In this document: in pieces, positions 16,892 to 25,688 of the stretch
Position numbering within the stretch: the first letter of the stretch is position 1
Layout of the letters: the number at the start of each line of letters is the position of its first letter
DNA from: an uncultured Pelagibacteraceae bacterium
GTDB lineage: Bacteria > Pseudomonadota > Alphaproteobacteria > Pelagibacterales > Pelagibacteraceae
DNA length: 64,000 bases
Reading direction: 5' to 3'
NCBI GenBank assembly: GCA_902527215.1
Contig: CABZOF010000002.1
Location: 310,001-374,000, forward strand
Made by a program: the position numbers and the translations under genes
The notes under the pieces: model-generated
What the model saw: only the letters and a program-made list of their open reading frames with translations
What the model was told of the DNA's origin: nothing
Database searches by the model: none

Positions 16892-18118
16892 TTATAGAAA
16901 GCCTTGTTCTTTAGCTTTACTTATATAAGCAGCCTCGACATCTTTTAGTGCTTGTTCCGCAGATTCTTTTCCCTGCAAGAATTCAACTATTTCACTTCCT
17001 AATGCACCATGCATTAAACCCATTTGAGGTAACATTGGGTAAGGTTTCGCTCCCATTTTAACAGCTTCAATTACACCAATAGATTTTGGTCCTGGCACAA
17101 AGCCTTCAACCAACCAAACAGCTTGGTCGGCTGCATCTGCAACCATTTTCTTGTTTGAAGCAGCATGAGCTAGAGCTATAAAAGATGCTTCTGCATCACT
17201 GTCAGATCTATTTTTTGCTAAAGTAAATCCGTCCCACCATAATGTTGCAGCTGGAATATTTCCTCCACCAACAGTTGCTGGTCCAGTTAGTTTGGTAGCT
17301 GCAGTAATTTTTGCATCTCCTTCATCATCTAATAAAGTTCCTGATCTTGATGCCCATAATGTCATAAGCGCAACTTTTCCAGATTCCCATTCAACTTTAA
17401 TAGCTTCACTGTCATGAGTAAGATAATCAGGGTTACTCAAACTAGCTAATTTTTTTAGCATGTTTAATGTAGCTACACCTTTTGCATTATTTATATTTGG
17501 CTCAGCAGTACCAGCTTTAAAAAATTCACCGCCGTGACCGATAAACATATTTACAAATTCCTCAGCTAAATTCCATCCAGCTTTATATGCAGCTGCATAA
17601 GGATGTTGCATTTTACCTGATGCTCTTATTTTTTCTGATGCAGCAACAACTTCTTCGTAAGTTTTAGGTACAGGTATACCTAATTCTTTTAGAACATCTT
17701 CTCTATAATATAGATGTTGAGTGTTGGCCATAAAAGCAACAGCCATTACTTTTCCATCTATTGTAATTAATTGTGAGTCTTGAATTCCTTTTCCATATTT
17801 TTTAACTAGATCATCCATAGGTCTAATTAAATCCTGGTTCATCAAAGGCACTATAGAACTATTAGCTGCAATTCTTGCTGAAAACTCAGAAGGGTTTGCG
17901 GTTAAGGCAGGAACAGCTATTTTGTTATGCTCAGATGAGTGAGTAACCTTAAAATCTGCACTTCCTTTACATCCTTTAGCTGTTTCAACAAAAGTTCTTA
18001 ATGCTGGAAAATCATTTGCTAAAATATTTATTGAACCACTTGGTTTACTGCAATGTCCATCAGCATATGCGGTTGTTCCAAAAAGTATGAACAATAAAGT
18101 TAATAGTATTTTTTTCAT
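16892..18118 (-). CDS. ABC transporter substrate-binding protein (carbohydrate type, family 1)
   Basis: 408 aa with a signal peptide cleaved near TAYA-DG (residue 19-20). Typical family features are the hinge segments and a late WWDGFTLAKN stretch, with many Ala and Trp. Two early cysteines (HCSKP and AKGCKG) may form a disulfide. It has a GAGAG-type ribosome binding site. Hairpins lie on both sides, which suggests separate mRNA control for this abundant component. The ligand is unknown. Confidence 0.9.
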   Translation of the reverse strand: MKKILLTLLFILFGTTAYADGHCSKPSGSINILANDFPALRTFVETAKGCKGSADFKVTHSSEHNKIAVPALTANPSEFSARIAANSSIVPLMNQDLIRPMDDLVKKYGKGIQDSQLITIDGKVMAVAFMANTQHLYYREDVLKELGIPVPKTYEEVVAASEKIRASGKMQHPYAAAYKAGWNLAEEFVNMFIGHGGEFFKAGTAEPNINNAKGVATLNMLKKLASLSNPDYLTHDSEAIKVEWESGKVALMTLWASRSGTLLDDEGDAKITAATKLTGPATVGGGNIPAATLWWDGFTLAKNRSDSDAEASFIALAHAASNKKMVADAADQAVWLVEGFVPGPKSIGVIEAVKMGAKPYPMLPQMGLMHGALGSEIVEFLQGKESAEQALKDVEAAYISKAKEQGFL

Positions 18119-18186
18119 ATTATCTCTCTTTTTTGGTTGTTTATAATTATTCTAAACAAAAACTATATCTTTAAGGATTGTTTAAT

Positions 18187-18210
18187 AAAAGTGATTTTTA
18201 AATCACTTTT
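18187..18210 (-). terminator. hairpin over the stop of the MetE-like gene
   Basis: AAAAGTGATT (18187-18196) pairs with AATCACTTTT (18201-18210) around a 4-nt loop and overlaps the stop codon at 18198-18200. It may partly end transcription before the binding-protein gene; the T tract after it is short. Confidence 0.5.
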
Positions 18211-19325
18211 GACGCAAGTTCAGATCCGACCACAAGTGACTCTAGTTTTTTATAAACTATGTTTTCATCAACATTTCCAAAACCAGCAAAAGTGCTGAAT
18301 CCACAATCAGTTCCAGCCATTAATTGGTCAGGGTCTACTACTCTGGAAAAGGCTAGAATTCTATGTTTTACAACGTCTGGATGTTCAATAAAATTACTTG
18401 TGGACTCTATGACGCCAGGGATAATGATTTTATCTTTTGGTAGTTTTATGTTCTCAAATACCTCCCATTCATGAGCATGCCTAGGGTTAGCAGACTCTAT
18501 CAAATATTTGCTTACATTGGCCTTAAAAGCTATATCGATAATTTTATTCAATCCAATATCGTGAGTATGAGGTCCTTCATAATTTCCCCAACAAATGTGC
18601 ATTCTTACTTTAGATGGATCAATATTTTCTAATGATTTATTTAAAACCTCAACATGTTTATTTGCTCTCTTTAAAAAATCTTGTTCTGAAATATCTTTGT
18701 AAATCATATGCCTAGATAGAGCGAGATCAGGACAATCGATTTGTAGAGACAGTCCACTATCAATGATTTTTTCATATTCAAATTTCATAATATCTGAGAG
18801 CTTTTCTAAATATTCATCATCATTTTTATAAAATTTATTAGGCAGAAAATTACAAATTACCCCTGGTGATGGAGAATTCATAAATCCCTCACTATGAGAA
18901 CTTTTTTTTAATGCTTCTTTAAAATTAACAATATCTTTGTTAATTGAAACATTATCTTTTATTTTTAATTCACTTGTGCAACAAGGTCTTTGATAAGTTG
19001 GAGTTCCACCAGATAGAATAAGTTTTTTTTTAAATGATGGAAAATCATCTAAATCTTTTGGAGCTCTTCTTTCACTTTCACCTGAAAAACCATCAACTCT
19101 ATCTTTAATGTATGTAGCATAACTTATTTTTGACATTTCTCCGTCGCTTACTATATCTATACCGGTATCAATTTGTTTTTTTACAACATCTAAAACATTA
19201 TTTCTTACAACTTTATCAAATTTTTTTATGCTTATTTTTTCCCTATTATCTTTTAAAGCTAAAAGGCTTGAGAGTTCATTTGATCTAGGCAAACTCCCGA
19301 CATGTGTGGTTTTTATTTTAACCAT
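18198..19325 (-). CDS. MetE C-terminal-domain-like zinc methyltransferase
   Basis: 375 aa, corresponding only to the catalytic half of cobalamin-independent methionine synthase (full MetE is about 750 aa). The zinc ligands are all present: H243 and C245 in MHICWGN, E277 in LIESAN and C341 in GTDCGF. The entry motif THVGSLPR is intact. Such stand-alone cores move methyl or alkyl groups to a thiol; the donor here is unknown. The start overlaps the upstream gene's stop by 8 nt (ATGGTTAA). It sits inside a transporter operon, which suggests a role in breakdown of the imported compound. Confidence 0.85.
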   Translation of the reverse strand: MVKIKTTHVGSLPRSNELSSLLALKDNREKISIKKFDKVVRNNVLDVVKKQIDTGIDIVSDGEMSKISYATYIKDRVDGFSGESERRAPKDLDDFPSFKKKLILSGGTPTYQRPCCTSELKIKDNVSINKDIVNFKEALKKSSHSEGFMNSPSPGVICNFLPNKFYKNDDEYLEKLSDIMKFEYEKIIDSGLSLQIDCPDLALSRHMIYKDISEQDFLKRANKHVEVLNKSLENIDPSKVRMHICWGNYEGPHTHDIGLNKIIDIAFKANVSKYLIESANPRHAHEWEVFENIKLPKDKIIIPGVIESTSNFIEHPDVVKHRILAFSRVVDPDQLMAGTDCGFSTFAGFGNVDENIVYKKLESLVVGSELASKVI

Positions 19326-20286
19326 GATTTAGTAAAATTTGTTTCCAAATAGCAATTTCATCAAACAATACCCATTCTCTTATAATTGAGTTTGAGTAAA
19401 ATTCTGCATGATTAATTCCCATTATAAATACTTTTTTATTTGACGCTTTACCATAATCCTTACTTTCATTACTGTGTATACCTTCTAAAAACCATCTAAT
19501 CGATATTCTTGAGTTTTGGCCTTTTTCCTCTAAAAAACCTACATGTTCCACACTAAACTTAATATTAGAAAATATTTTTTTTAGAGAGTTCCATTTTTCT
19601 TTAATATCTTCTCTTCCATGGCCAATTTTATTCCCAGGCCAGAAAATATTGGCTGCTCTATTATATTCTTCATATTTATAGTTATTATTAAATATATTTT
19701 TAAGTACCTCTGAATATTTTTCAGCTTTTGATCCATTTTTATATTTCTCAGCTTCATAATTCGAATGCATATCAGTTTCAAAGTTAAATAACTTGGATGC
19801 ACTTGAAAGTCCTCCCTCACTTTCAATAATTATCTTTGCGAATTCTCTTGGTGAGTATCCAATCTGTCTTACCATTGCACCTTGATCTCTGACAATCCAC
19901 TCGTCATAAACTTGATTATCTTTACATGCACAATCAGCAATCACTCTATAATAAATATCTTTTCCACTTGGTTTTCCATAAAAACCTTCACCTAGATGAG
20001 TACCTTTGCTTAATATTCTATGAGATGAGTGATATCCGATTTCATCATTTCCGTTCCAAATAACATCTTCACCTAACAACTGCCTGTTTGGAAATTCCTT
20101 CAAAGTTGCATAAGTTGCATCTATGACCGGTTTATTTCCATAAGTAACCCCAAATGGTGATCTTACGGGTATATCTTTTGTATAAAATTCACGAATGGAC
20201 TCAACATCTTTGCCTTCCCATATCTGCTCAGTAATTTTTAAAATGAAGTCAGGAAAATTTTTATATTTCTTATCAAAACCTTTCAT
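19318..20286 (-). CDS. tandem NTF2/SnoaL-like domain protein
   Basis: 322 aa from the ATG at 20286, which overlaps the stop of the upstream gene (TAATG); an in-frame non-ATG start 18 nt upstream is less likely. Two SnoaL-like domains are visible: about residues 5-135 (FYTKDIPVRSPFGVTYGNKP, GEGFYGKPSGKDIYYRVIAD) and 165-320 (ANIFWPGNKIGHGREDIKEK). The first resembles the ester-cyclase type. No reaction can be fixed. A similar two-domain protein is encoded divergently at 21285. Confidence 0.75.
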   Translation of the reverse strand: MKGFDKKYKNFPDFILKITEQIWEGKDVESIREFYTKDIPVRSPFGVTYGNKPVIDATYATLKEFPNRQLLGEDVIWNGNDEIGYHSSHRILSKGTHLGEGFYGKPSGKDIYYRVIADCACKDNQVYDEWIVRDQGAMVRQIGYSPREFAKIIIESEGGLSSASKLFNFETDMHSNYEAEKYKNGSKAEKYSEVLKNIFNNNYKYEEYNRAANIFWPGNKIGHGREDIKEKWNSLKKIFSNIKFSVEHVGFLEEKGQNSRISIRWFLEGIHSNESKDYGKASNKKVFIMGINHAEFYSNSIIREWVLFDEIAIWKQILLNHG

Positions 20287-21230
20287 TATACTTTTGATAC
20301 ACAATTGAGAAGAGAATCATGTTTTCCGTCTGTCTGAATACTGACATGTGCTCCAACCGGAACTGAAAATGTATCTTTATAATTTATTTCATAAGAGGAA
20401 TTTTCTGTTTCAATTTTCCATTTTCCTTTTTGTGAGAAAAAAATTGTAGGCTGATCAAATTTTAAATTATCTACTATTCCTTTTTTAGATCTAAAAGTGG
20501 TTAAATTAAATCCTGTATCTTGTTGTATTATTGGTGTTATTGATTTGTTTTGAAATTTTTCACCTAAAATATGTGAAATTTTTATATTATTTCCAATATT
20601 ATTTTCATTCTTAATTCTTTTGCTGACCTCGCATATATTTTTTTGTAATTGTTCCAGGTTATAATTATCAAATTTTATAATTTCATCGTTTGATATTGGG
20701 TCGAGCAACTTTCTACCACTTGGAATTTTTTCACTATTTAAATCAATTAAAGAATTGTCATCTAGAAGTGCCATACCAGTTTGTTTTGCTCTTTCGAGAA
20801 CTTCAGGCATCCATGTTACAATTCCAGGATCATTGCCTCCAAGAACAACAAAAATAAAACCTTCTTCATCTCCTACATTTTCAAATGCTCTAAACATATT
20901 TGTTGGCATAGATATTATATCTCCTGCACTTAATATTGTTTCATCCTTGCCTTTTGATCCCCAATAAAACCTCCATTTACCTGAATAAATTATAAATACT
21001 TCAGCAGTTAAGTGGCTATGAAGACCAGAACCATTTAAGGGTTTTGCAGAAACAGCACCCAGGTTAAACCCATGAGGTTCTGATATTTTTATAGATTGAT
21101 TTGCATCCTCAGCAACACCTGGTCCCAATATTGAGTAATTTTTTCTCTCTTTGTGCCCTTCTAATTTACCTTCAACAAATGGCAAAGCACTTGGAGTTAA
21201 ATCTTGAAATTTAGCAAGTCTAATATTCAT
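20286..21230 (-). CDS. bicupin protein
   Basis: 314 aa, first gene of the minus-strand operon. The first cupin has the metal-binding pattern HSHLTAEVF (H71, H73, E77) followed by GDIISMPTNMFRAFEN; the usual last His is absent. The second cupin (about 215-314) lacks the His cluster, so only one metal site is expected. Cupins of this type include isomerases, dioxygenases and sugar-modifying enzymes. Its place in an importer operon suggests it acts on the imported substrate. Confidence 0.8.
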   Translation of the reverse strand: MNIRLAKFQDLTPSALPFVEGKLEGHKERKNYSILGPGVAEDANQSIKISEPHGFNLGAVSAKPLNGSGLHSHLTAEVFIIYSGKWRFYWGSKGKDETILSAGDIISMPTNMFRAFENVGDEEGFIFVVLGGNDPGIVTWMPEVLERAKQTGMALLDDNSLIDLNSEKIPSGRKLLDPISNDEIIKFDNYNLEQLQKNICEVSKRIKNENNIGNNIKISHILGEKFQNKSITPIIQQDTGFNLTTFRSKKGIVDNLKFDQPTIFFSQKGKWKIETENSSYEINYKDTFSVPVGAHVSIQTDGKHDSLLNCVSKV

Positions 21231-21244
21231 ATTTTTTTAATTAT

Positions 21245-21266
21245 AATATTGTGATACACGAATATT
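21245..21266. promoter_or_regulatory. operator-like palindrome in the divergent spacer
   Basis: AATATTGTG-ATA-CACGAATATT is a near-perfect inverted repeat in the 54-nt spacer between the two operons of the unknown importer cluster. The GTG...CAC core is like operators of GntR- or LacI-type repressors. No regulator gene is adjacent. Confidence 0.5.
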
Positions 21267-21284
21267 TCCAATAAATAAATATAT

Positions 21285-22370
21285 ATGCAAATAGAGCAAT
21301 TTGATACAGGGCTTAAAACCAAAACAAATGTAAAAGATATTATTCTTTCACCAGAACAAAATTTACAAAATAAAAATTTAATTAGAAATTATTTAAATCA
21401 AATTATCAGTTTAGGAATAAAAGAAATTGATAAAAGTTTAGAAGAGGCTTTCGTTAGCGACGTAAAAGTGAATTGTTTTTATCCATTAAATGAATTCACA
21501 GGATTAAAAAATTTAAAGGAGAAACTTTGGATACCTTTGCTAGAGGCTTTTCCAGATTTAGAGAGAAGAGAACATATTGTCTTGGGAGGCGCTTTTAGAG
21601 ATAAAATATTAGTAGGAGCATACTCTGTGTTGTCAGGTTATTTTAAGAAATCTTGGTTGGGCATAAAACCAAATTTTAAAATGATAAATCTTAGATGTTG
21701 TGAAATTCATGAATTAAAAGAAGATAAGATAATCGAGAGCTACATATTATTAGATGTTTTAGATTTCTTAAGACAATGTGGTGATTTAAAAATTAATCCA
21801 TCAAGAGGACCAGAAGGTGCTTGGATGCCTCCAATTAATACTGATGGAGTAAATTTTTTTGAGAAAAATATTGAAGTCTCAAATTTAAATTTAAAACAAT
21901 CTTTGTCAATGAATAGAAGCTTAAACTTTAAGCCAGAGAAGGAAAATATTTCAAATGATGAACTAAAACACAGATTGCTAGACCATCCACAAAAAGAATT
22001 CTGGCATGATAAAATGATTTGGTATGGACCATGTGGGATAGGTACTTCTAGATCTTTAGAGGGTTTTATTGATATGCATCAATTACCATTTAGAAGATCA
22101 TTTACTGATAGAGACTATTATAAGCTCGGACATTATTGTGAAATAGGGGATGGAAAATTCTCTTTGTGTGCTGGTTGGCATAGTTTAGAGGGTGTTTATG
22201 GGTCAAATGATTGGCTAGGATTTAATGCAAGTAAACAAAAAATAACAATGAGAGTGATGGATTTTTATCATCATGATCAGGGGAAAATCCGTGAAAATTG
22301 GGTGCCAATTGATATACTTCATATATTAAAACAAATAGGTGTAGACGTTTTAGAAAAAATTAAGACTTAG
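21285..22370 (+). CDS. tandem NTF2/SnoaL-like domain protein
   Basis: 361 aa. Two SnoaL-like domains: about residues 30-170 (FVSDVKVNCFYPLNEFTGLK, SWLGIKPNFKMINLRCCEIH) and 225-355 (HDKMIWYGPCGIGTSRSLEG, GVYGSNDWLGFNASKQKITM). Its pairing with the protein at 19318 gives four such domains in this cluster, possibly forming a hetero-oligomer or catalysing two successive steps. It has no ribosome binding site and starts near the palindrome. One base separates its stop from the ATPase start. Confidence 0.78.
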   Translation: MQIEQFDTGLKTKTNVKDIILSPEQNLQNKNLIRNYLNQIISLGIKEIDKSLEEAFVSDVKVNCFYPLNEFTGLKNLKEKLWIPLLEAFPDLERREHIVLGGAFRDKILVGAYSVLSGYFKKSWLGIKPNFKMINLRCCEIHELKEDKIIESYILLDVLDFLRQCGDLKINPSRGPEGAWMPPINTDGVNFFEKNIEVSNLNLKQSLSMNRSLNFKPEKENISNDELKHRLLDHPQKEFWHDKMIWYGPCGIGTSRSLEGFIDMHQLPFRRSFTDRDYYKLGHYCEIGDGKFSLCAGWHSLEGVYGSNDWLGFNASKQKITMRVMDFYHHDQGKIRENWVPIDILHILKQIGVDVLEKIKT

Positions 22371-22371
22371 T

Positions 22372-23421
22372 ATGGCTAATATAAAATTTACTGGTGTTCA
22401 TAAATCATTTGGATCAAATAAAATAATTACAGACTTTAATTTAATGGGCAAGGATGACGAATTTCTTGTGCTAGTTGGACCATCTGGTTGTGGAAAATCT
22501 ACCTTATTAAGAATGATCGCAGGTTTAGAAAAAATCGACGAAGGAGAAATTTTCATTAATGACCAGAAAATAAATGACCTCCACCCTTCGAAAAGACAAA
22601 CAGCAATGGTTTTTCAGTCTTATGCTTTGTACCCTCATATGAATGTATATGAGAATATGTCATTTGGTTTAAAAATTGAAAAAAAATCTAAAGAAGAAAT
22701 TGAAACAAAAGTAATGCAAGCTGCAAAAATTTTAAAAATCGAAGAGCTTTTAGAGAGAAAACCCAAACAACTTTCAGGAGGACAGAGACAAAGGGTTGCA
22801 ATTGGGAGAGCAATTACAAGAAATCCAAAAATATTTTTATTTGATGAACCTCTATCAAATTTAGATGCAGCATTGAGAGCTGAAATGAGAGTAGAAATTT
22901 CAAAATTACACAATCAAATTAAAACAAATATGATATATGTAACTCATGATCAAGTTGAGGCTATGACTCTCGCTGATAGGATCGTAATATTAAATCTCGG
23001 AAATATAGAACAAGTAGGAACTCCAGATGAAATTTATAATAATCCATCTAATATTTTTGTAGCACAGTTTATTGGAACACCAAAAATGAATATTCTACCA
23101 TTAAACTCAGAGAGTATAATTTCAGATAATAAAATAAATTTTTTGGGAAATGAAATTACTTTTGCACAAACTAAATTTGACAAAAAAAATTATTTCTTAG
23201 GGATAAGACCAGAACATTTTAATGTTTCAAATGGCTCAGAATTTAAATTTAAACCTAAAATTGATCTAGTAGAAAATTTAGGAAATGAGAAAATTGTTTA
23301 CATGAGTAATGATAACTTAGAACTCAGCGCAAAAATATCTAGCCAAGTTGATTTTCAAAGCGAGCTCAATTTTGATTTCAAAGATATTTTTATATTTGAT
23401 GAACACGGAAGTAGAATTTAA
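22372..23421 (+). CDS. ABC transporter ATP-binding protein (UgpC/MsmX type)
   Basis: 349 aa. Walker A GPSGCGKST, signature LSGGQRQR, Walker B FLFDEPLSNLDA and the H-loop YVTHDQVEA are all intact; a C-terminal TOBE-like domain follows residue 240. This is the ATPase missing from the minus-strand transporter operon at 14940-18118, so the two divergent operons together make one importer. It starts one base after the stop of the gene at 21285, so it is coupled to it. Confidence 0.92.
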   Translation: MANIKFTGVHKSFGSNKIITDFNLMGKDDEFLVLVGPSGCGKSTLLRMIAGLEKIDEGEIFINDQKINDLHPSKRQTAMVFQSYALYPHMNVYENMSFGLKIEKKSKEEIETKVMQAAKILKIEELLERKPKQLSGGQRQRVAIGRAITRNPKIFLFDEPLSNLDAALRAEMRVEISKLHNQIKTNMIYVTHDQVEAMTLADRIVILNLGNIEQVGTPDEIYNNPSNIFVAQFIGTPKMNILPLNSESIISDNKINFLGNEITFAQTKFDKKNYFLGIRPEHFNVSNGSEFKFKPKIDLVENLGNEKIVYMSNDNLELSAKISSQVDFQSELNFDFKDIFIFDEHGSRI

Positions 23422-23454
23422 ATAACTTTTAAGCTTAACCGTTGTTAAATTAAG

Positions 23455-24363
23455 ATGAACTGGATAGTTGTTACAATTATAGCTGCATTTTTTCAGAACC
23501 TAAGATCTTCATTTCAAAAAAAAATTAATAAAGATGTCTCCACTATTGCATCGACTTATGTAAGATTTTCTTTTGCATTACCTTTAGCATTAATTTTTTT
23601 CTTTATATATTTTAGAGATTTTTCTGTTCTAGCAGAAGTTATTAACCAGCCTGGTTTTTTAATTGATGTTACAATGGCATCGATTTTTCAAGTAATATTT
23701 ACATTTGTCCTTTTGTATCTTTTTAAGTTTTCAAACTTTGTTGTTGGAACTTCTTTAAGTAAAACTGAGGTTTTGCAAGTTGCAATATTTGAATATTTAA
23801 TACTTAATGAAAAGCTAGGCAAATTAGGAATAAGTGGAATTGTAATTTCAACTTTAGGAGTAATAATTTTATCAATTAAAGATTTAAAGTTATTTTTACA
23901 AAATATATTTTCAAAAACTACATTGATAGGCTTAATATCAGGTTTATTTTTAGCTTTAAGTATTGTTTATTTTAGATCTGCAGCTTTATCTTTGGAGAAC
24001 TTCAACTCAAACTTTGAAAAAGTAATATCAACTTTATTATTTGGACTTTTGATACCAACTATAATTTTAACTATTTATCTTTTATTATTTGAAAAAAAAG
24101 AATTAAAAAAACTTTATGATGACAAATACGATTGTATGTTAATAGGGATTGCTGGATTTTTGGCTTCTTTATCTTGGTTTTATGCATTTACATTAATACA
24201 AGCCTCTTTCGTTAGAGCAGTTGGACAAATCGAATTATTATTCAGTTACTTTTCCTCAAGATATTTCTTTAAAGAAAAAGTAAGAATTACAGAAATAATT
24301 GGTATAATAATATTTATTTTTGGGGTTACAATTTTACTATTTTCTAGAATCGGACTTAACTAA
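23455..24363 (+). CDS. EamA/DMT-family transporter
   Basis: 302 aa with about ten hydrophobic helices in two repeats, the EamA layout. The conserved end-of-repeat motif GTSLSKTEVLQVAIFEYLIL near residue 97-116 and the second copy RAVGQIELLFSYFSSRYFFK near 262-281 are clear. The substrate is unknown. It follows the ATPase gene by 33 nt and may be part of that operon. Its stop overlaps the converging dehydrogenase gene by 4 nt. Confidence 0.85.
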   Translation: MNWIVVTIIAAFFQNLRSSFQKKINKDVSTIASTYVRFSFALPLALIFFFIYFRDFSVLAEVINQPGFLIDVTMASIFQVIFTFVLLYLFKFSNFVVGTSLSKTEVLQVAIFEYLILNEKLGKLGISGIVISTLGVIILSIKDLKLFLQNIFSKTTLIGLISGLFLALSIVYFRSAALSLENFNSNFEKVISTLLFGLLIPTIILTIYLLLFEKKELKKLYDDKYDCMLIGIAGFLASLSWFYAFTLIQASFVRAVGQIELLFSYFSSRYFFKEKVRITEIIGIIIFIFGVTILLFSRIGLN

Positions 24364-25646
24364 TTTTGAAATCCATATTTTCTAAGTCTAACATCTCCTG
24401 TTCTTGCATGAGCCTCCATTCCTTCATATCTTGAAATTCTAGCACAAGCTGCACCCACTTCTTTAGTAGACTCTTTGGTCATTCTCTGAAAACTCAATGT
24501 TTTAATGAATTTTCCTACAAATAAACCTCCTGTATATTTTCCTGCACCTTTTGTTGGTAAAATATGATTGGTTCCTGAGCATTTATCTCCATAAGCAACC
24601 GTAGTTTCCTCTCCAATAAATAATGATCCATAATTCTTTAATCGGTCATGAAACCATTGAAGGTTTTTAGTTTGAATTTCAAGATGTTCAGGTGCGTATT
24701 CATCACTAATTTTTGCCAATTCTTCGTCTGTGTCACATAAAATAATTTCACCATAGTCTCTCCAAGCAGCTCCTGAATTTTCTTTTGGTAAATCTGGTAA
24801 ATCTGCAATTAATTCAGGAACTCTTTGCATTACATACTCTGCTAATTTCTTACTTTTAGTAAATAACCAAGCAGGAGAATTATAACCATGCTCTGCTTGT
24901 CCAACTAAATCAAAGGCAACTAGCTCCGGGTCTGCTGTCTCATCTGCTATAACCGCAATCTCTGTTGGACCTGCAAATAGATCTATACCTACTTTGCCAA
25001 ATAAAATTCTTTTTGACTCTGCAACAAATTGGTTTCCAGGACCAACAAGCATATCTGCAGGAGCATTACCAAAAAGACCATAGGTCATTGCAGCAATAGC
25101 TTGAACTCCCCCCAAATTCATTATTACATCTGCTCCACATAAATCTGCAGTATAAACAATAGCAGGATGAACTCCAACACCAGGTTTTGGCGAACTACAA
25201 ACAATAATATTTTTTACACCTGCAACTTTAGCAGTAGTTACACTCATCACTGCAGATGCAATGTGAGCATATCTTCCTGCTGGCACGTAACATCCAGCTG
25301 TATTAACAGGAATTAATTTTTGACCAGCAAACAAACCATCAGATAACTCTACTTCAAAATCTTGACCATAATTTTTTAACTGTGCTTCAGCAAACTTTCT
25401 TACTCTTTCATGCGAAAATTGAATATCATCTTTAGTTTTAGGATCTAAATTCTTTTTAATTTGTTCAATTTTTTCTCTTGTAACAATTACTTCACCTTCA
25501 TACTTGTCAAATTTTTTTGATAATTCGATGCATCCTTCTTCTTTTGTTCTTTCAATGTCCTTTAAAATATTCTCTACAATTTCTCTTGTTTTTGTGTCAT
25601 CTGTTGATGAAGTTTTTGGTGATTTTTTTAAATATGTTATTGCCAT
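24360..25646 (-). CDS. HisD-family dehydrogenase, sulfopropanediol dehydrogenase (HpsN)-like
   Basis: 428 aa. The histidinol-dehydrogenase fold and zinc/catalytic residues are kept (GQAEHG, YAPEHLEIQ, GDKCSGTNH, MEAHARTGDVRL). The N-terminus ITYLKKSP and C-terminus DVRLRKYG resemble HpsN-type enzymes that oxidise 2,3-dihydroxypropane-1-sulfonate to sulfolactate, not biosynthetic HisD, and no other his gene is near. The adjacent Pta-like gene fits carbon-sulfonate breakdown. Another hydroxyacid or alcohol substrate remains possible. Confidence 0.75.
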   Translation of the reverse strand: MAITYLKKSPKTSSTDDTKTREIVENILKDIERTKEEGCIELSKKFDKYEGEVIVTREKIEQIKKNLDPKTKDDIQFSHERVRKFAEAQLKNYGQDFEVELSDGLFAGQKLIPVNTAGCYVPAGRYAHIASAVMSVTTAKVAGVKNIIVCSSPKPGVGVHPAIVYTADLCGADVIMNLGGVQAIAAMTYGLFGNAPADMLVGPGNQFVAESKRILFGKVGIDLFAGPTEIAVIADETADPELVAFDLVGQAEHGYNSPAWLFTKSKKLAEYVMQRVPELIADLPDLPKENSGAAWRDYGEIILCDTDEELAKISDEYAPEHLEIQTKNLQWFHDRLKNYGSLFIGEETTVAYGDKCSGTNHILPTKGAGKYTGGLFVGKFIKTLSFQRMTKESTKEVGAACARISRYEGMEAHARTGDVRLRKYGFQN

Positions 25647-25688
25647 TTTTAAATCCTAATTTAATTATTATTTTTTTTCAATATTCAT

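Noticed and set aside
24360..25646. Calling the HisD-family gene a biosynthetic hisD
   Set aside because: No his genes are near and the ends look like HpsN-type enzymes; kept as HpsN-like with reduced confidence.
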